From: Clostridia bacterium
Lineage (GTDB): Bacteria; Bacillota; Clostridia; Oscillospirales; CAG-272
DNA: 32,873 nt
Assembly: GCA_017412045.1 (NCBI GenBank)
Contig: JAFQOX010000056.1
Location: forward strand, 1-32,873
Direction of reading: 5' to 3'
Shown here: piece after piece, positions 22,780-30,599 of the stretch
Numbering within the stretch: position 1 is the first letter of the stretch
Layout of the letters: every line of letters starts with the position of its first letter
Notes under the pieces: model-generated
Told to the model about the DNA's origin: nothing
The model's input: the letters and a program-made list of their open reading frames with translations, nothing else
The model's database searches: none
Program-made: the position numbers and the translations under genes

Positions 22780-23838
22780 TTACAGTAATTTTTTCATATA
22801 TTCCGTGTATGCACGAAACGCTGAAGGAATCGCATAATTCTTCAGAATCTCTTCCGCGCTTTGCCAGACGAAGCCGTCGGTCGGCGTCATGCACTCCGCG
22901 GCGTATCCGCACATATGCCATTCGATATGCGTAAAGATGTGTACCGCATCGCCGCACGGCGTTACGCCGACGGGAGAAAGTCCGAGTGATTGCAGATAGG
23001 AAAAGGCTTCCTCCTCCGAGAGCCGACCTTGCACGTTGGGAAATTCCCAGAGCTTTGCGAGCAGTCCCGTGGCGGGACGCTTGCAAACGGCATACCGACC
23101 TCTGCAAGAGAGAAGAAATACCGTTTTTTGCTCCTGCTTTCTCGGCTTTTTCGGGCTTTTGACGGGAATCGTGTCGGTCAGATTTTCATTTTTGGCTTTG
23201 CAGAACGCGGCGAGCGGGCAAACGCCGCATTTTGGCTCACCGTTGGGAATGCAGACGGATTCGCCCAGCTCCATGACGGCTTGCGTCAGATTGGCGGCAT
23301 CCGCTCCCTCGGGATAGATCTCCCGAAGCGCGGCGGCAGTCTCTTTTTTCGTGGCTTGCAAGGCGATGTCGTCCTTTTTTCCCAGATAGCGCATGATCAC
23401 GCGCAGGACGTTTCCGTCCACGGCGGGCTCGGGCTTACCGAACGAGATCGAGGCGATCGCGCCTGCGGTATAGTCGCCGATGCCGGAAAGCGCTCTCAGC
23501 TCCTCAAAGGACTCCGGCAATTTTCCGCCGTGACGCTCCATGACGGTCAGCGCGGCCTTTTTGAGATTGCGCGCGCGGCTGTAATAGCCGAGACCTTCCC
23601 AGAGCTTCATGAGCTTATCGTCGTCCACGGCGGCAAGGGAAGCGACGTCGGGAAGCTCCCGAAGAAAACGCTTATAATAAGGGATCACCGCTTCGATGCG
23701 CGTTTGCTGAAGCATGATCTCCGAAATCCAGACGTGATAGGGCGATGGATCGTCACGCCACGGAAGCGGTCGCTTATGCGCGCCGTACCAGGAAAGCAAG
23801 AGCGGGACGAGCTTTTCAAGTTCTTTTTTGGAATTCAT
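22780..23838 (-). CDS. mutY: A/G-specific adenine glycosylase MutY
   Basis: A 352-residue DNA repair enzyme that removes adenine paired with 8-oxoguanine. The catalytic Glu40 is in SEIMLQQT, the helix-hairpin-helix LSGIGDYTAGAIA spans 118-130, and the catalytic Asp141 is in AVDGNVLRV. The iron-sulfur ligands are Cys196, Cys204, Cys207 and Cys213, with one extra residue in the first spacing compared with the E. coli enzyme. A C-terminal NUDIX-like 8-oxoG recognition domain follows (about 235-350), with LWEFPNV and the FTHIEWHM segment. GGAG lies eight bases upstream of the ATG. It heads a probable two-gene transcript with the aldolase gene. Confidence 0.95.
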   Translation of the reverse strand: MNSKKELEKLVPLLLSWYGAHKRPLPWRDDPSPYHVWISEIMLQQTRIEAVIPYYKRFLRELPDVASLAAVDDDKLMKLWEGLGYYSRARNLKKAALTVMERHGGKLPESFEELRALSGIGDYTAGAIASISFGKPEPAVDGNVLRVIMRYLGKKDDIALQATKKETAAALREIYPEGADAANLTQAVMELGESVCIPNGEPKCGVCPLAAFCKAKNENLTDTIPVKSPKKPRKQEQKTVFLLSCRGRYAVCKRPATGLLAKLWEFPNVQGRLSEEEAFSYLQSLGLSPVGVTPCGDAVHIFTHIEWHMCGYAAECMTPTDGFVWQSAEEILKNYAIPSAFRAYTEYMKKLL

Positions 23839-24061
23839 AGTGGTCTCCGTTTATCTTTGTTTTGTATGGGATCATGGGAGAAAACCCATGTTTTTACCCG
23901 TTTTTTCAATAAGATTTGTTTTGTTTTTACTTTTTGTATAATAAATTGTACATTTTTTTTGGTAAAAAATCAATGGATTTTTTGATTTTTTTATAGTAAT
24001 ATAAAGTCATATGGTACATTCCGTAAAATATTTTTGTATATATATTAAGGAGAACTGTTTT

Positions 24062-24700
24062 ATGGCAAACGCAATTCTGACTGAAATTTCCGAAAAGATC
24101 CAGAAGGGTAAGACCAAGGACATCAAGGCGCTCGTCCCCAAGGCGCTCGAAGAGGGCGTTCCCGCAAGCGAGATCCTCAACGACGGCTTGCTCGACGGTA
24201 TGAATATCATCGGCGTAAAATTCAAAAACAATGAGGTTTTCGTTCCCGAGGTTCTGATCGCGGCAAGAGCGATGAAGGCGGGCACGGAGATCCTGAAGCC
24301 CTATCTGATTTCCGACAACGTCAGCGCAAAAGGAAAGGTCGTTCTCGGAACGGTACGCGGCGACTTCCACGACATCGGTAAGAACCTCGTCAAAATGATG
24401 ATGGAGGGTCACGGTCTCGAGGTCATCGACCTCGGCGTGGACGTAGATCCCGCCGCCTTCGTCAGCGCGGCAAAGGAAAACGGCGCGGATATCATCGCCT
24501 GCTCCGCTCTGCTGACCACGACCATGGCGGAAATGAAGAACGTCGTCGAGCTCTGCAAGGCAGAGGGCATCCGTGACAGCGTGAAGATCATGATCGGCGG
24601 CGCGCCCATCACCGATGCTTACAAGGCTGAAATCGGCGCGGACGTTTATACCTCCGATGCCGCTTCCGCGGCAGAAGCGGCAGCCGCTTTCTTTGCGTAA
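24062..24700 (+). CDS. Corrinoid (B12-binding) protein of a methyltransferase system
   Basis: A 212-residue two-domain protein of the MtaC/MtbC/MttC type. An N-terminal four-helix cap (about 1-88) precedes a Rossmann B12 domain. The cobalt-ligating motif is D-F-H-D-I-G (Asp101, His103, Gly106). SAL (148-150) and IGGAP (178-182) complete the DxHxxG-SxL-GG signature, so base-off/His-on cobalamin is expected. It would carry a methyl group between a substrate-specific methyltransferase and an acceptor enzyme. AAGGAG (24047-24052) sets ATG 24062; an upstream frame extension lacks an RBS. The UroD-family gene starts 15 bases later. No reductive activator (RamA/MtaA-type) is in the window. Confidence 0.92.
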   Translation: MANAILTEISEKIQKGKTKDIKALVPKALEEGVPASEILNDGLLDGMNIIGVKFKNNEVFVPEVLIAARAMKAGTEILKPYLISDNVSAKGKVVLGTVRGDFHDIGKNLVKMMMEGHGLEVIDLGVDVDPAAFVSAAKENGADIIACSALLTTTMAEMKNVVELCKAEGIRDSVKIMIGGAPITDAYKAEIGADVYTSDAASAAEAAAAFFA

Positions 24701-24715
24701 GGAGATAGGACTGCT

Positions 24716-25834
24716 ATGAAATGGACAAACAGAGAGTACGTCGATCTGATGACGTACAATCATCCGAAGCGTCCGATGTTTTCCGAGCTGTTCGGACCGA
24801 TCGTCGGACTTCCTGATGAATGGCGCGCGCAGGGCGCAACGGAGGACATGATCGCCATGCGCGGATTTGCCTTTGATTACGTCCCCTATTACAATCTCGG
24901 CAATCTGGATTCCGTTCACCGTCCGAAGGACGTCGTGCTGGAAAATACGCCTACCCGTTACGTCGGCATCGATCATTACGGCAGAAGAGTCCGCATGGAT
25001 AAGAGAACCTCGACCATCCCGCTTCCCGAGTCCTATCCCGTGGAAACGATGGATGATTGGCTGAAGATCAAGCATATGTTCGAATACGATCCCTGCCGCA
25101 TTTCCGACGACGAGATCGAGAAGGCAAAGCGCTTGCAGGACGAGGGCGTGGTGATCCGATCCGAAATTCTCGGCGGCTTTGACATCCTGCGCGAGCTGAT
25201 GGGCGAGGAAAATTGTTGCATCGCCTTCTACGAGGATCCCGAGCTGATCGAGGATATTCTCCGCACGATCTCCGAGACCAATGTCAGAGTCCTCTCGCAG
25301 ATCTCGAAAAAGCTGACGATCGACCAGCTTTCCGTACACGAGGATATGGCGGGCAAAACGGGTCCCATGATCGGACCGAACCTCGTTTCCGAGTTCATCG
25401 TGCCGTATTATCTGCAATCCTGGGAGCTCGTCAAGGATGCGGGTACGAAGCTTTTCTGCCAGGACAGCGACGGCAATATGAATCCCGTTATCGATGCCTT
25501 CATCGAAGGCGGCGTCAATATCTTCTATCCCTGCGAGCCTGCGGGCAATATGGACATCGTCGCGCTTCGCAAGAAATACGGTCACAAGATCGCGTTCCGC
25601 GGCGGCATCGATAAGCACGTAATCCGCAGAACCAAGGAAGAGATCGACAGGGAGCTGGCATACAAAATGCAGCCCTGCATGACCGAGGGCGGCATCGTAT
25701 TCAGTCTGGACCACCGTATTCCGAACGGAACGCCGCTGGAAAATTATATTTACTACGTCCGCAGAGCCAGAGAGCTTCTCGGGCTCGATCCCTTTGAAGA
25801 CTGCGAGCCTTCGTGGGGAAGAATGGCGTTTTAA
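24716..25834 (+). CDS. Uroporphyrinogen decarboxylase-family methyltransferase
   Basis: A 372-residue UroD-superfamily TIM barrel, the family that also includes MtaA, MtbA and CmuA corrinoid methyltransferases. Possible thiol or metal ligands are Cys248 (LFCQDSDGN), Cys273 (YPCEPAG) and His333 (LDHRIPNG). The HxC pair of MtaA is not present, since Gln249-Asp250 occupy the region. A GGIDKHVIRR segment and the C-terminal ENYIYYVRRARELLG are typical of the orphan UroD-like proteins found next to corrinoid proteins. AAGGAG (24699-24704) precedes the ATG, 15 bases after the corrinoid gene. It probably methylates or demethylates its partner corrinoid protein, with a substrate not yet known, and is not a heme enzyme. 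Confidence 0.87.
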   Translation: MKWTNREYVDLMTYNHPKRPMFSELFGPIVGLPDEWRAQGATEDMIAMRGFAFDYVPYYNLGNLDSVHRPKDVVLENTPTRYVGIDHYGRRVRMDKRTSTIPLPESYPVETMDDWLKIKHMFEYDPCRISDDEIEKAKRLQDEGVVIRSEILGGFDILRELMGEENCCIAFYEDPELIEDILRTISETNVRVLSQISKKLTIDQLSVHEDMAGKTGPMIGPNLVSEFIVPYYLQSWELVKDAGTKLFCQDSDGNMNPVIDAFIEGGVNIFYPCEPAGNMDIVALRKKYGHKIAFRGGIDKHVIRRTKEEIDRELAYKMQPCMTEGGIVFSLDHRIPNGTPLENYIYYVRRARELLGLDPFEDCEPSWGRMAF

Positions 25835-25848
25835 TGATGCAGAACGAT

Positions 25849-25885
25849 TTCCGTGGAACGTTTTTACGTTCCGCGGAATTTTTTG
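25849..25885 (+). terminator. Intrinsic terminator of the corrinoid operon
   Basis: TTCCGTGGAACG (25849-25860) pairs with CGTTCCGCGGAA (25867-25878) with one G-U pair, then TTTTTTG. Confidence 0.88.
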
Positions 25886-25893
25886 TATTTTCC

Positions 25894-25925
25894 GTGACCA
25901 AATACCTTTTTTCGCGATTATATAG
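25894..25925 (+). promoter_or_regulatory. Possible ECF-type promoter of the sigma-serpin operon
   Basis: GTGACC (25894-25899) and a TATATAG region near 25920 stand about 20 bases apart, with CGCG between. This resembles autoregulated ECF sigma promoters more than a housekeeping promoter, but the match is loose. Confidence 0.3.
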
Positions 25926-25984
25926 ATGTAAAGACTTATAGAATAACGCCGTCGGAAGCGTGCGAACGCAGGGAGGTGAGAGAG

Positions 25985-26545
25985 ATGGACGACGAAAGGA
26001 TCATCGCGCTGTATTGGGCGCGGAACGAGGATGCAATCAAGGAAACCCGCAATAAATACGGGCGCTACTGCTATGCGATCGCTTATAAAATTCTGGGCAA
26101 CGATTTGGATGCCGAGGAATGTGAGAGCGACACGTATTTTGCCGCGTGGAACAGCATTCCGCCCGCAAAGCCAACCGCGCTGTCGGTTTTTCTGGGCGCG
26201 ATCACGCGCAGGCTCTCGCTCGACCGATGGCGCAGGCAATACGCGGAAAAGCGCGGGCATGGCGAAACGGCGCTATCGCTTTGCGAGCTGGAGGAATGTA
26301 TTCCTGCCGGAAAGAGCATCGACGAGGCGATGGAGGAAAAAGAGCTCTCGGCGGCAATTTCCGATTTTTTGCGGAAGCTGCCTCAAGCGCAGGCATCCGT
26401 ATTTGTCCGACGTTATTGGTATTTTGATTCCGTTTCCGATATTGCGGAGCGCTACGGATTCGGTGTAAGCAAAGTAAAAATGATGCTGAAACGAACGAGA
26501 GATCAACTGTTAATGAAACTGGAAAAGGAGGGATTTTTCATATGA
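25985..26545 (+). CDS. ECF-type sigma-70 family sigma factor
   Basis: A 186-residue sigma factor with region 2 (about 15-85, including YAIAYKILGNDLDAEECESD) and region 4 (about 120-175, including SVFVRRYWYFDSVSDIAERY and a KVKMMLKRTRDQL recognition helix). Regions 1 and 3 are absent, as in ECF sigma factors. GGGAGGTGAG (25970-25979) gives ATG 25985; an in-frame GTG at 25976 is less likely. Its stop overlaps the start of the serpin gene by four bases (ATGA). In such pairs the second gene usually encodes a membrane anti-sigma factor, so the serpin protein takes that position. The leader may hold an autoregulated promoter. Confidence 0.92.
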   Translation: MDDERIIALYWARNEDAIKETRNKYGRYCYAIAYKILGNDLDAEECESDTYFAAWNSIPPAKPTALSVFLGAITRRLSLDRWRRQYAEKRGHGETALSLCELEECIPAGKSIDEAMEEKELSAAISDFLRKLPQAQASVFVRRYWYFDSVSDIAERYGFGVSKVKMMLKRTRDQLLMKLEKEGFFI

Positions 26546-27945
26546 AATCCGAAAAATTACAGAACGCGATCGGCGGAATTGACCCCGATCTGATCGCAAA
26601 AAGCGAGCAACCGCTCCGAAAAAAGCGCGAGCATCGAATCGTATCCGCCATCGCCGCCATGCTGGTATTGGCGATCGGAATCGGCATACTTTTCTGGAAT
26701 CCGGGCTATTTCGATGATACCGTCTATGCCGGGGATATGCTTGCCGTTTATCCGACGACGGTTCCTTATGCGGAATATCTGACCGACCCCGAGGGATACG
26801 ATGCATGGAGGAAGGATCAGGAAAAGAAGTGGGAATATTTCGGCGAAGCTGAAAATATGGAAAGTTTCATCAAGGTGACCGCCGCGGAACTCCTTTCGGG
26901 CGAAGGGGAAAATATCGTATATTCTCCCCTGAACGTCTATATCGCACTTGCCATGCTCGCGGAAACAACGGACGGTGATACGCGAAAACAGCTTTTAAAC
27001 TTACTTGATGCAAGCGATATCGAAGTGCTTCGCAAGCGTGCCAATACGCTTTGGAACGCCAATTACAACGATGACGGATTGACGTCGAGCATTCTCGCAA
27101 GCTCACTCTGGATGAATGAAAAATATTCTTTTTATAAGGAAACGCTCGAAATATTAAGAGACAATTATTACGCTTCCTCCTATCAGGGAAACATGGGCTC
27201 CAAGAAATTTGAAGATGCGTTACACGCATGGCTGAACGAACAGACTCGCGGCCTTCTTTCGGATCAGATCGAAGAGCTTGCGCTTTCACAGGATACGATT
27301 TTGGCGATTGCGACAACGGTATATTTCCAAGCGAATTGGCACGATCCATTTTCGAAAAAGAATACGGAAAAAGGCGTTTTTCACGGCACGGCTGGCGATA
27401 CGGAAACGGACTTCATGCATCAGGCATACGTCGGCTCCTACTATCAAGGCGGGAATTTTTCCGCCGTTGCCAAGAGTATGAAGGGAAGCGGCAATATGTG
27501 GTTCATATTGCCCGAAGAGGGTGTTTCCGTAAACGAGCTTTTAGAGAATCAAGAAGCGCTTTCATTTCTCGGAAAAAGCGATACCTTTAGCAATCAAGAA
27601 GCCGGAATTGATTTATCGGTACCGAAATTCGAGGTATCCTCCAAGCTCGATCTGAAGGAAGCTCTGAAAAATTTGGGTGTGACCGATTGCTTTGACCCGT
27701 CCCGCTCGGATTTTTCTCCGTTGATCACGGGGGAGGACGATATTTACGTCGGCAAGATCGATCACGGCGCGCTCGTCAGCATTGACGAAAACGGTGTGGA
27801 AGCAACGGCTTATACGTTTTTGCCGATGTACGGCACATCTTCCAATAAAATCACGGTAAAGTTTACCGCAGACAGACCCTTTCTTTTCGTCATCACGGGC
27901 GAGGACGGGACGGTCATGTTTATCGGCGTTGTCAATCAGATGTGA
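26542..27945 (+). CDS. Membrane-anchored serpin with anti-sigma-like N-terminus
   Basis: A 467-residue protein. Residues 1-32 are a cytosolic segment (LQNAIGGIDPDLIAKS) like the start of clostridial proteins encoded after ECF sigma genes. A transmembrane helix spans about 33-52. From about 105 a full serpin domain follows, with IVYSPLNVYIALAMLAE, TTVYFQANWHDPF and the C-terminal FTADRPFLFVI. The reactive-loop hinge is ENGVEATAY (416-424), close to the EEGTEAAAA pattern needed for inhibitory loop insertion, though Val419 replaces Thr and Tyr424 replaces Ala. The scissile bond is probably within TFLPMYGTSS (425-434). The serpin domain would face outward. Gut Clostridia serpins (siropins) inhibit host serine proteases; coupling to a sigma factor suggests sensing as well as inhibition. 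Confidence 0.9.
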   Translation: MKSEKLQNAIGGIDPDLIAKSEQPLRKKREHRIVSAIAAMLVLAIGIGILFWNPGYFDDTVYAGDMLAVYPTTVPYAEYLTDPEGYDAWRKDQEKKWEYFGEAENMESFIKVTAAELLSGEGENIVYSPLNVYIALAMLAETTDGDTRKQLLNLLDASDIEVLRKRANTLWNANYNDDGLTSSILASSLWMNEKYSFYKETLEILRDNYYASSYQGNMGSKKFEDALHAWLNEQTRGLLSDQIEELALSQDTILAIATTVYFQANWHDPFSKKNTEKGVFHGTAGDTETDFMHQAYVGSYYQGGNFSAVAKSMKGSGNMWFILPEEGVSVNELLENQEALSFLGKSDTFSNQEAGIDLSVPKFEVSSKLDLKEALKNLGVTDCFDPSRSDFSPLITGEDDIYVGKIDHGALVSIDENGVEATAYTFLPMYGTSSNKITVKFTADRPFLFVITGEDGTVMFIGVVNQM

Positions 27946-27986
27946 AATCCTCAGCCGAGACCGATTCAATCTCATACCATATCATA

Positions 27987-28038
27987 AAGCAAGCGGTTTT
28001 CCATACCGAAAAGGTAAGGAAAACCGCTTGCTTTTTTT
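27987..28038. terminator. Strong terminator between convergent serpin and metA genes
   Basis: AAGCAAGCGGTTTTCC (27987-28002) pairs perfectly with GGAAAACCGCTTGCTT (28018-28033) and is followed by TTTTTGG. The inner ATACC/GGTAA is nearly paired. The hairpin shares AAGCGGTT, CCATACC and AACCGCTT with the one at 9843-9893. Confidence 0.9.
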
Positions 28039-28067
28039 GGCTTATCCTTGATGGGACAGCCCTGACT

Positions 28068-28988
28068 TTATTTGGAGATATCCGTAATGTCGTACGGCGT
28101 CGTCTGATAGACGAAATAATTCAGCCAGTTGGAATACAGCAGGTTTGCGTGCGCGCGCCAGGTCACGCGGGGCGCTTGGGAGGGATCGTCGTCGGGAAAA
28201 TAATTTTCGGGCACGTCGATCTCTTTTCCGAGGTTGACGTCGCGGAAATATTCCTTTGCCAACGTATTCTGATCGTATTCGGAATGTCCCGTGATGAAGA
28301 TCTGACGGTTATTTCTGGATTTCACGGCGTACACGCCCGCTTTTTCGGAAACGGCAAGAATCTTCAGCGCGGGCTCGGCGAGAATATCCTCCTCCGCGAC
28401 CGTGGTATGTCGGGAGTGCGGAACGGGAAAATGATCGTCAAATCCGCGGAAAAGCATGGACGTTTTTTCTCTGACGGTATGGTCAAATATGCCGAACATC
28501 TTCGCGGGGAGCTGTCTTTTGCGGATACCGTAGTGGTAATAAAGTCCCGCCTGCGCGCCCCAGCAGATATGGAACGTGCTGTAAACGTGAGTCTTGCTCC
28601 ATTCCATGATCTCGCAGAGCTCGTCCCAATATTCCACGTCCTCAAAGGCGAGGTGCTCCACGGGCGCGCCCGTGATCACCATGCCGTCGAAGTTTCGGTC
28701 ACGGATTTCGTCAAAGATCTTATAGAAGGCAAGCAAGTGCTCCTTGGAGGTATTTCTGGACTGATGGGTTTTCGTATGAAGTAAGGTCAATTCCACCTGA
28801 AGCGGTGTGTTGCCGAGCAGTCGGGAAAGCTGGGTTTCCGTGTCGATCTTCGTCGGCATAAGGTTCAGCAGAAGGATCTGCAGGGGACGGATATCCTGCG
28901 TTCTCGCGCGGGTCTCCGTCATGACAAAAATGTGTTCTTCCGTCAGCGTTTTCGTCGCGGGAAGCTCGTTTGGTATGCGAATCGGCAA
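28068..28988 (-). CDS. metA: Homoserine O-acetyltransferase, MetA family
   Basis: A 306-residue enzyme that acylates homoserine in methionine synthesis. The catalytic triad is Cys142 (FHICWG), His235 and Glu237 (TGHSEYD), at the same numbers as in the characterised family. Residue 111 in GAPVEHL is Glu, which in MetA enzymes marks acetyl-CoA rather than succinyl-CoA use, so the product should be O-acetylhomoserine. This fits the upstream metY. The start is TTG (28988-28986), supported by the conserved N-terminus [11 protein letters not shown] and an AAAGGAA site about 10 bases upstream; no ATG fits. It lies 118 bases after metY, separated by hairpins, and ends at a bidirectional terminator. 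Confidence 0.94.
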   Translation of the reverse strand: MPIRIPNELPATKTLTEEHIFVMTETRARTQDIRPLQILLLNLMPTKIDTETQLSRLLGNTPLQVELTLLHTKTHQSRNTSKEHLLAFYKIFDEIRDRNFDGMVITGAPVEHLAFEDVEYWDELCEIMEWSKTHVYSTFHICWGAQAGLYYHYGIRKRQLPAKMFGIFDHTVREKTSMLFRGFDDHFPVPHSRHTTVAEEDILAEPALKILAVSEKAGVYAVKSRNNRQIFITGHSEYDQNTLAKEYFRDVNLGKEIDVPENYFPDDDPSQAPRVTWRAHANLLYSNWLNYFVYQTTPYDITDISK

Positions 28989-29106
28989 GGTCGGGGGTTC
29001 CTTTCTTTACGGGCAACGCCCGCGGGATATTGGTCGCCCGAAAGGGCGCGGCAACGCCGTCAACTGAAAATAAAAGACGTTGCCGTGATATTGGATAAGA
29101 GTGGTA
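28989..29106 (-). other. Hairpin-rich metY-metA spacer
   Basis: The spacer contains GCGCCC-TTTC-GGGCG, GGGCAACGCCC, and a longer CGGCAAC...GTTGCCG stem (about 29050-29084), with GTGATATTGG/GGGATATTGG words either side. No U-tract follows, so read-through is expected. The words resemble the hairpin array at 6233-6393. Confidence 0.5.
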
Positions 29107-30390
29107 TCAGATATTTGCCAGAGCGTTTGCGATATCCTCGATCAGGTCCTCGCTGTTCTCCAGACCGCAGGAGAAGCGGATCAGATCGGGGGATACGCCT
29201 GCCGCCGCAAGCTCCTCGTCGTTCATCTGACGGTGGGTTGCATTTGCGGGGTGCAGACAGCAGCTGCGCGCGTCGGCAACGTGCGTTTCGATCGCCGCGA
29301 TATGGAGGTTTGCCATAAAGCGTTCTGCCGCTTCTCTGCCGCCCTTGACGCCGAAGCTGATGACGCCGCAGGTGCCGTTCGGCATATATTTCTGCGCCAG
29401 CGCGTAGTCACCGTCGGAGGGGAGAGAGGGGAAGCGTACCCAGGAGATCTTTTCGTGACCTTCCAGATAGGTCGCCACGGCAAGCGCGTTTTCGTAGTGG
29501 CGCTTCATTCTGACGTGGAGGCTTTCCAGACCGAGATTCAGGATGAACGCGCTCTGAGGAGCGGGCGTGCAGCCGAAGTCTCTCATCAGCTGAGCGGTCG
29601 CCTTCGTGATGAATGCGCCTGCCTGACCGAATTTTTCCGCGTAGGTAATGCCGTGGTAGCTGTCGTCGGGTGTGCAGAGTCCCGGGAACTTGTCCGCGTG
29701 CGCCATCCAGTCGAAATTGCCGCTGTCAACGATACAGCCGCCGACTGCCGCGCCGTGTCCGTCCATGTATTTCGTCGTGGAATGGGTGACGATATCCGCA
29801 CCCCATTCAAAGGGACGGCAATGTACGGGCGTTGCGAAGGTATTGTCGATGATCAGCGGAACACCGTGCTCATGCGCCGCGTTCGCGAATTTCTCGATGT
29901 CGAGAACGTTCAGCGCGGGATTGGCGATGGTCTCGCCGAATACAGCCTTGGTGTTGGGGCGGAATGCCGCGCGAAGCTCCTCCTCGGAGCAGTCGGGGGT
30001 TACGAAGGTAAATTCCACACCCATCTTCTTCATAGTAACGGCAAAGAGGTTATAGGTACCGCCGTAAAGCGCGGAGCTGGAGACAACGTGGTCACCGCAG
30101 GTCGCGATATTGAAAACGGAAAAGAAGTTTGCCGCCTGACCGGAGGAGGTCAGCATTGCCGCCGTACCGCCCTCCAGCTCGCAGATCTTCGCCGCGACGG
30201 TATCACAGGTGGGGTTCTGCAAACGGGAGTAGAAATAGCCGGAAGCCTCCAGGTCAAAAAGCTTGCCCATTTCGGCGCTCGATGCATATTTGAAGGTCGT
30301 GCTCTGTACGATCGGAATCTGACGGGGCTCGCCGTTTCCGGGGCGATAGCCGCCCTGTACGCATTTGGTTTCAATTCTGTAATTGTTCAT
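29107..30390 (-). CDS. metY: O-acetylhomoserine sulfhydrylase (MetY)
   Basis: A 427-residue PLP enzyme of the Cys/Met metabolism family, making homocysteine from O-acetylhomoserine and sulfide. The PLP lysine is Lys207 in HSTTKYMDGHG, Asp182 of DNTFATP binds the pyridine nitrogen, and YSRLQNPT (54-61) and LTSSGQAA (80-87) supply cofactor and phosphate contacts. The length of about 430 separates it from the shorter MetB/MetC enzymes, and the N-terminus ETKCVQGGY is typical of MetY. It uses the product of the downstream metA. A promoter lies at 30457-30485; no SAM riboswitch or T-box fits between promoter and start, so control is by another route. Confidence 0.95.
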   Translation of the reverse strand: MNNYRIETKCVQGGYRPGNGEPRQIPIVQSTTFKYASSAEMGKLFDLEASGYFYSRLQNPTCDTVAAKICELEGGTAAMLTSSGQAANFFSVFNIATCGDHVVSSSALYGGTYNLFAVTMKKMGVEFTFVTPDCSEEELRAAFRPNTKAVFGETIANPALNVLDIEKFANAAHEHGVPLIIDNTFATPVHCRPFEWGADIVTHSTTKYMDGHGAAVGGCIVDSGNFDWMAHADKFPGLCTPDDSYHGITYAEKFGQAGAFITKATAQLMRDFGCTPAPQSAFILNLGLESLHVRMKRHYENALAVATYLEGHEKISWVRFPSLPSDGDYALAQKYMPNGTCGVISFGVKGGREAAERFMANLHIAAIETHVADARSCCLHPANATHRQMNDEELAAAGVSPDLIRFSCGLENSEDLIEDIANALANI

Positions 30391-30456
30391 TTTTCACATC
30401 TCTTTTCTGTATGGAATCAAAATTGTTCATGGAATACGAAACAAACTGTAGGATAT

Positions 30457-30485
30457 AGTATACCATTCTTTTTCTTTGATTTCAA
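30457..30485 (-). promoter_or_regulatory. Promoter of metY-metA
   Basis: On the minus strand TTGAAA (30485-30480) and TATACT (30462-30457) are 17 bases apart. The leader of about 60 bases is A+T-rich and unstructured. Confidence 0.6.
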
Positions 30486-30540
30486 TAGAAAAAGAGGAAG
30501 TTTTTGCTATACGGCAAAGAAAATTTCCGCGACGTCTCCG

Positions 30541-30583
30541 ACAAAGAAAAAACGTCCGCAAAACGGGTTTTCGTTCTGCGGAC
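30541..30583 (-). terminator. Intrinsic terminator of folT-folC
   Basis: GTCCGCAAAACG (30554-30565) and CGTTCTGCGGAC (30572-30583) pair with one mismatch; on the minus strand GTTTTTTCTTTG follows. It lies 16 bases after the folC stop. Confidence 0.82.
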
Positions 30584-30599
30584 AATTTCCGATATAAAA

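Noticed and set aside
23927-26260. A 777-codon open frame on the minus strand across the corrinoid and UroD genes
   Set aside because: It is antisense to two well-supported genes and to the start of the sigma gene, shows no recognisable domain and has an unnatural composition. Long antisense frames also cover 4404-6233, 20271-21758, 29101-30597 and 30504-31865; all mirror strongly codon-biased real genes.
30391-30457. SAM riboswitch or T-box ahead of metY
   Set aside because: The leader is about 60 bases and A+T-rich, with no S-box core and no T-box sequence.
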